Assembly: GCA_012798275.1 (NCBI GenBank)
Contig: JAAZNO010000123.1
Span: forward strand, 1 to 9,631
Direction of reading: 5' to 3'
Length of the DNA: 9,631 nucleotides
From: Chloroflexota bacterium
GTDB taxonomy: Bacteria; Chloroflexota; Anaerolineae; B4-G1; SLSP01
In this document: piece by piece, positions 6,374 to 9,631 of the stretch
Position numbering within the stretch: position 1 is the first letter of the stretch
Layout: each line of letters opens with the position of its first letter
Position numbers and translations under genes: made by a program
Notes under the pieces: generated by a model
What the model was told of the DNA's origin: nothing
The model's database searches: none
What the model saw: the letters and a program-made list of their open reading frames with translations, nothing else

Positions 6374-8626
6374 ATGAAGCTACTGCATAGATTGGCGATC
6401 CTCGGCATGGTGCTCAGCCTGGTGTGGATACCTGCCAGAGCTCTGTCGCAATCGCAAATTGTGCCGCGTCGGGAGGTGTTGTATCTCAACTCCTATCACC
6501 GGGGTTATAAATTCGCGGATGATGTGACTCGTGGCCTCGAGGCTGTCCTCGACTCCGCAGGGGAGGACATTGACCTGTGGGTCGAATATATGGATCTGAA
6601 GCGGATAGATGACCCGGCCTATCTGGAGGAGTTGGCGCAGCTCTACCGCGTGAAATATGGCACGCGGCAGCCCGATTTGATCATCTCTTCCGACGATGCC
6701 GCGCTTGACTTCCTGTTTCAATACGCCAACGAGCTTTTTCCCGATGTGCCGGTGGTCTTTTGCGGTGCTAACTATTTTGACGTGACGCGCCTGGCGGGCC
6801 ACAAGAATTTCACCGGCGTGAGTGAGATTGCCGATGTGGCGGGGACGGTGGACCTGGCGCTGCAGCTGCATCCGCAGACCCGACAGATCTTCGTGGTGAA
6901 CGACATGACTGTGACGGGGCGGCGGGTCCATGAGCGGCTGGTGGCCCTGGAGAAAAATTACCCCGACATTGCCTTCACTTATCTCGAGGACATGACGATG
7001 GAGGCCGTGTTGCAACAGCTGCGGCGCCTGCCTGACAACAGCCTGGTGCTGTTGACGATTTTCTCGCGCGACAGCGCCGGGAATTTCTTTGAGTACGATG
7101 TTTTCTCGCCGCTGGTGGCGACAAGCAGCACCGCGCCGGTTTATGCGCTGTGGGATTTTAGCCTGGGATATGGCATCGTCGGCGGCAAGCTGACCAGCGG
7201 CGTGACTGAAGGGGAACGGGCGGCGCAGCTGGCCTTGCGCATTTTGAGCGGCGTATCCCCTGAGGATATTCCGGTGGTGCAGTCGCCGGCAGCGCGCTAT
7301 ATGTTCGACTATGCGCAGTTACAGCGTTGGGGCATTCCCGAGTCCGCTTTGCCCGCCGATAGTTTTATTCTCAACAAGCCTTTCTCATTCTTTGAGCAAT
7401 ATGCGCAGCTGATAGGGATTATTGGCCTGAGCTTTGTGATTCTGACGGCGGTGATTGTGATGCTGGTTCTCAATATCCTGCGCCGCCGGCGTGCTGAACT
7501 GGAGCTGACCCGCAGTTTGGGTGAATTGCAGGAAAGTCGGGCGTCACTTGAACAGCGCGTCGAGGAGCGCACCGGGGAGTTGCGGGAGCGTGCGGCCTTG
7601 CTGGAAGCGGCGGCTGAGGTGTCGCGGGCCACTACTGAGATTGTGGAACTGGATGAGCTGCTGCCTGAAGTGGTCAAGCTGGTGCAGCAGCGTTTTGATC
7701 TGTATTACGCCGGGCTGTTTCTGTTGGATGCCGCGAAGGAATATGCGGTGCTGCGCGCTGGCACGGGCGAGGCCGGGCAGCAGATGCTGGCGCAAGGGTG
7801 GCGCTTGCAAGTAGGGGGTCAATCTATGATTGGCCGTTGTGTGGCGACCGGGCAGGCCGACATTCAGCTGGACGTAGGTGAGGCCGCAGTGCACTTCGAC
7901 AATCCTTATTTGCCGGAAACCCGCTCTGAAATGGCGTTGCCGTTACGGGTGCGGGGCGAGGTGATTGGCGCACTGACCATCCAGAGCCGGCGTGTGGCGG
8001 CCTTCAAACCGGCGGATATCAGCACGATGCAGACGGTGGCAGATCAGGTCGCCATCGCCATCAGCAACGCGCGTTTGTTTGCGCAGGTGCAGGCAAGCCT
8101 GGAGGCCGAGCGACGGGCTTACGGCGAGTTGACCCGCGAAGGGTGGCAGCAGTTGCTGCTCTCGGCATCCAACCTGGGATTTGTGAGCGATCGAGTGGCG
8201 ACGCGCCCGGCCGGCGAGACCTGGCGCCCAGAAATGCAGGAAGCCTTGCGCACCGGACAGATAGCCGCCGGGGATTCTGGCGTGACGTTGGCGATCCCCA
8301 TCCAGGTGCGAAATCAGGTCATCGGGGTGATAGACGGGCGCAAACGGGGCGGCGCGACCTGGACTGCCGAGGAGATGGCCTTGTTGCAATCCCTGGTGGA
8401 CCAGCTGAATGTGGCGCTGGAAAGCGCCCGGCTGTATGAGGAATCGCAGCGCCGCGCGTTCCGCGAACGGTTGGTGGCGGAGATCTCTAACCGGCTGCGC
8501 GCTTCCCGTGACGTGGAGACGGTGCTGCAGGCAACCGTCCGCGAGCTGGGTGAGGTGCTCGGCGCCGCCGGCACGATTCGCATGAAGCCGCTGGCAGCGG
8601 ACGAAGTGGTGGAATCAGAGGGGTGA
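6374..8626 (+). CDS. ABC_sub_bind-type sensor protein with one membrane anchor, GAF and degenerate GAF, no output domain
   Basis: This is a 750-residue protein. A signal peptide or N-terminal anchor occupies about 1-25. An extracytoplasmic domain at about 33-325 resembles the ABC_sub_bind family of periplasmic binding proteins: VLYLNSYHRGYKFADD, DLWVEYMDLKR, DLIISSDDAALDFL, PDVPVVFCGANYF, APVYALWDFSLGYGIVGGKL. One membrane helix lies at about 343-368, then RRRRAELEL and a coiled coil (SLEQRVEERTGELRERAALL) with no HAMP. A full GAF follows at about 412-567, a degenerate GAF at about 585-687 (WRPEMQEALRTGQI, IPIQVRNQVIGVIDGRK) and a stub at 698-737. The family knowledge is that such domains occur in transporter SBPs and as inputs of sensor kinases. 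Here the domain is fused to GAFs with no kinase. The ligand is unknown. The gap from the preceding gene is 38 bases with no visible terminator. Confidence 0.94.
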   Translation: MKLLHRLAILGMVLSLVWIPARALSQSQIVPRREVLYLNSYHRGYKFADDVTRGLEAVLDSAGEDIDLWVEYMDLKRIDDPAYLEELAQLYRVKYGTRQPDLIISSDDAALDFLFQYANELFPDVPVVFCGANYFDVTRLAGHKNFTGVSEIADVAGTVDLALQLHPQTRQIFVVNDMTVTGRRVHERLVALEKNYPDIAFTYLEDMTMEAVLQQLRRLPDNSLVLLTIFSRDSAGNFFEYDVFSPLVATSSTAPVYALWDFSLGYGIVGGKLTSGVTEGERAAQLALRILSGVSPEDIPVVQSPAARYMFDYAQLQRWGIPESALPADSFILNKPFSFFEQYAQLIGIIGLSFVILTAVIVMLVLNILRRRRAELELTRSLGELQESRASLEQRVEERTGELRERAALLEAAAEVSRATTEIVELDELLPEVVKLVQQRFDLYYAGLFLLDAAKEYAVLRAGTGEAGQQMLAQGWRLQVGGQSMIGRCVATGQADIQLDVGEAAVHFDNPYLPETRSEMALPLRVRGEVIGALTIQSRRVAAFKPADISTMQTVADQVAIAISNARLFAQVQASLEAERRAYGELTREGWQQLLLSASNLGFVSDRVATRPAGETWRPEMQEALRTGQIAAGDSGVTLAIPIQVRNQVIGVIDGRKRGGATWTAEEMALLQSLVDQLNVALESARLYEESQRRAFRERLVAEISNRLRASRDVETVLQATVRELGEVLGAAGTIRMKPLAADEVVESEG
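8415..8442 (+). repeat. 28-base identical block shared by two paralogues (copy 2)
   Basis: This is the second copy of the block at 1939-1966, in the same frame and the same place in the protein. The corresponding stretches in the two intervening genes differ at several bases. Confidence 0.85.
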
Positions 8627-8702
8627 GTGCGGATGGCAGCTGGGGCTGAGGGTCGTAGAGAATGTAACGGCAGCGCTAGCCACTTGCCGATGCCGTCTAG
8701 TC

Positions 8703-8708
8703 AGGAGA
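8703..8708 (+). promoter_or_regulatory. Ribosome binding site for the second ABC_sub_bind sensor
   Basis: AGGAGA lies 6 bases before ATG 8715 and supports that start. The rest of the 88-base gap (8627-8714), the longest here, shows no convincing -10/-35 pair and no terminator hairpin with a T-run. Confidence 0.7.
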
Positions 8709-8714
8709 GCGTCT

Positions 8715-9631
8715 ATGGCAGATAAGCCTCGTTTCCGGGTTCGAGCGGTGCTGTTGGCGCTGTGCTTGTTGAGCGTGGTCTGGCTTCGGCCAGATCAGCC
8801 CGTTGCCGCACAGACGGCGACGGAGACGCCGCGCAAGAACGTCCTGGTGTTGAATTCCTATCACCAGGGGTTGAGCTGGACCGATCATCTGGTACAGGGA
8901 ATCAAGTCGGTGCTGGATACGGAGGCGCAGCCGGTCGAGTTATACCTGGAATACATGGACGCCAAGCGCGTCGTTCCCGATGCCGCATATTTCGAGCGCC
9001 TGTACGAGCTCTATCAACAGAAATATGCCGCCATTCCCCTCGCCGCCATCGTCGTGACCGATGACGAGGCCTTCAACTTCATGGTAGAGTACCATGAACG
9101 CCTCTTCCCCGAAGTGCCGGTGGTGTTCTGCGGCGTCAATCTCTTCGAGGACACGATGCTGGGAGGGCTTCGGGCGTATTTCACCGGCGTGGTGATGACG
9201 GTAGACATCAAGGCCACACTCGACGTGGCGTTGACGCAGCGCCCGCAGACGCGCGAGATCCTCGTCATCAACGACGGCACGACAACCGGCGTGGCGTATT
9301 CGCGTCTGTTTCACGAGGTCGCGGCGAGCTATGCGAATCGCGTCAGCTTCGTGTATTACGAGAACCCCGACGTGCCCGCGCTGGAAGCGGCGTTGCGCAC
9401 TCTGACCGAAGACGATCTGGTCTTCCTGGTCTTGTTCAACCGTGACCGGGCCCAGCATTTCTACACCTACGAGGAAGCCATTGACTTGATCTACGCCAAC
9501 ACTAAGGCGCCGATCTATGGCCTGTGGGATTCCTATCTGGGGCGCGGTTTGGTGGGGGGAAAATTGACGAGCGCTTTCCTGCAGGGGGAGGCGGCAGCGT
9601 TCAAGGTCCAGCAGCTTCTGGCGGGGGCCTC
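8715..9631 (+). CDS. ABC_sub_bind-type sensor protein, second copy (C-terminus beyond window)
   Basis: The frame opens at ATG 8715 and has no stop before the window edge, giving 305 complete codons. A signal peptide occupies about residues 1-33 (basic start MADKPRFRVR, a hydrophobic LLALCLLSVVWL core, and AAQT near the cleavage region). The domain that follows parallels the sensor domain of the gene just upstream, motif by motif: VLVLNSYHQGLSWTD, LYLEYMDAKR, VVTDDEAFNF, FPEVPVVFCGVNLF, APIYGLWDSYLGRGLVGGKL. It is therefore a diverged paralogous ABC_sub_bind domain, not a recent copy. Whether it continues into a membrane helix and GAF module, adds a histidine kinase, or ends as a free binding protein cannot be seen. 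By analogy with the neighbour a membrane anchor should follow about 70 residues past the edge. The ligand is unknown. Confidence 0.92.
   Translation, partial: MADKPRFRVRAVLLALCLLSVVWLRPDQPVAAQTATETPRKNVLVLNSYHQGLSWTDHLVQGIKSVLDTEAQPVELYLEYMDAKRVVPDAAYFERLYELYQQKYAAIPLAAIVVTDDEAFNFMVEYHERLFPEVPVVFCGVNLFEDTMLGGLRAYFTGVVMTVDIKATLDVALTQRPQTREILVINDGTTTGVAYSRLFHEVAASYANRVSFVYYENPDVPALEAALRTLTEDDLVFLVLFNRDRAQHFYTYEEAIDLIYANTKAPIYGLWDSYLGRGLVGGKLTSAFLQGEAAAFKVQQLLAGA

Noticed and set aside
8633..8713. Small open frame starting ATG 8633 in the 88-base gap
   Set aside because: It is about 26 codons with no ribosome binding site or recognisable sequence, and it runs into the start of the next gene.

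Overview
The window is GC-rich, gene-dense bacterial DNA, and every supported gene lies on the + strand. The combination of GAF modules repeated in tandem, extracytoplasmic substrate-binding-protein (SBP)-like sensors and an NMT1/THI5-type SBP most resembles Chloroflexota (an Anaerolineae- or Caldilineae-like lineage). That placement is inferred from gene content and is of moderate confidence only. No rRNA, tRNA, mobile element or CRISPR array was seen.

Layout: (1) 2-277, the C-terminus of an NMT1/THI5-like ABC transporter SBP. (2) 294-2159, a membrane receptor with a helical periplasmic domain, HAMP and GAF modules. (3) 2215-4626, a receptor with a double-Cache periplasmic domain, HAMP and the same GAF modules. 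(4) 4623-6335, a protein with six predicted membrane helices and the same GAF modules. (5) 6374-8626, a secreted ABC_sub_bind-type sensor domain, one membrane helix and the same GAF modules. (6) 8715 to the window edge, a second ABC_sub_bind sensor protein that runs off the end. Gaps between genes are 16, 55, -4, 38 and 88 bases, which suggests one co-oriented transcription unit. No convincing promoter or terminator is visible inside it.

The notable point is the design. Four consecutive complete genes carry four different input domains on one nearly constant cytoplasmic module: a short coiled coil with an ERT-type motif, a full GAF domain, a compact degenerate GAF, then a roughly 40-residue stub resembling only the first part of a GAF. 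None has a histidine kinase, cyclase, phosphatase or DNA-binding output. The cluster looks like a bank of output-less receptors that may converge on a shared transmitter encoded just downstream, perhaps within or after the sixth gene. That convergence is inference. The modular layout and the missing outputs are read directly from the sequence.
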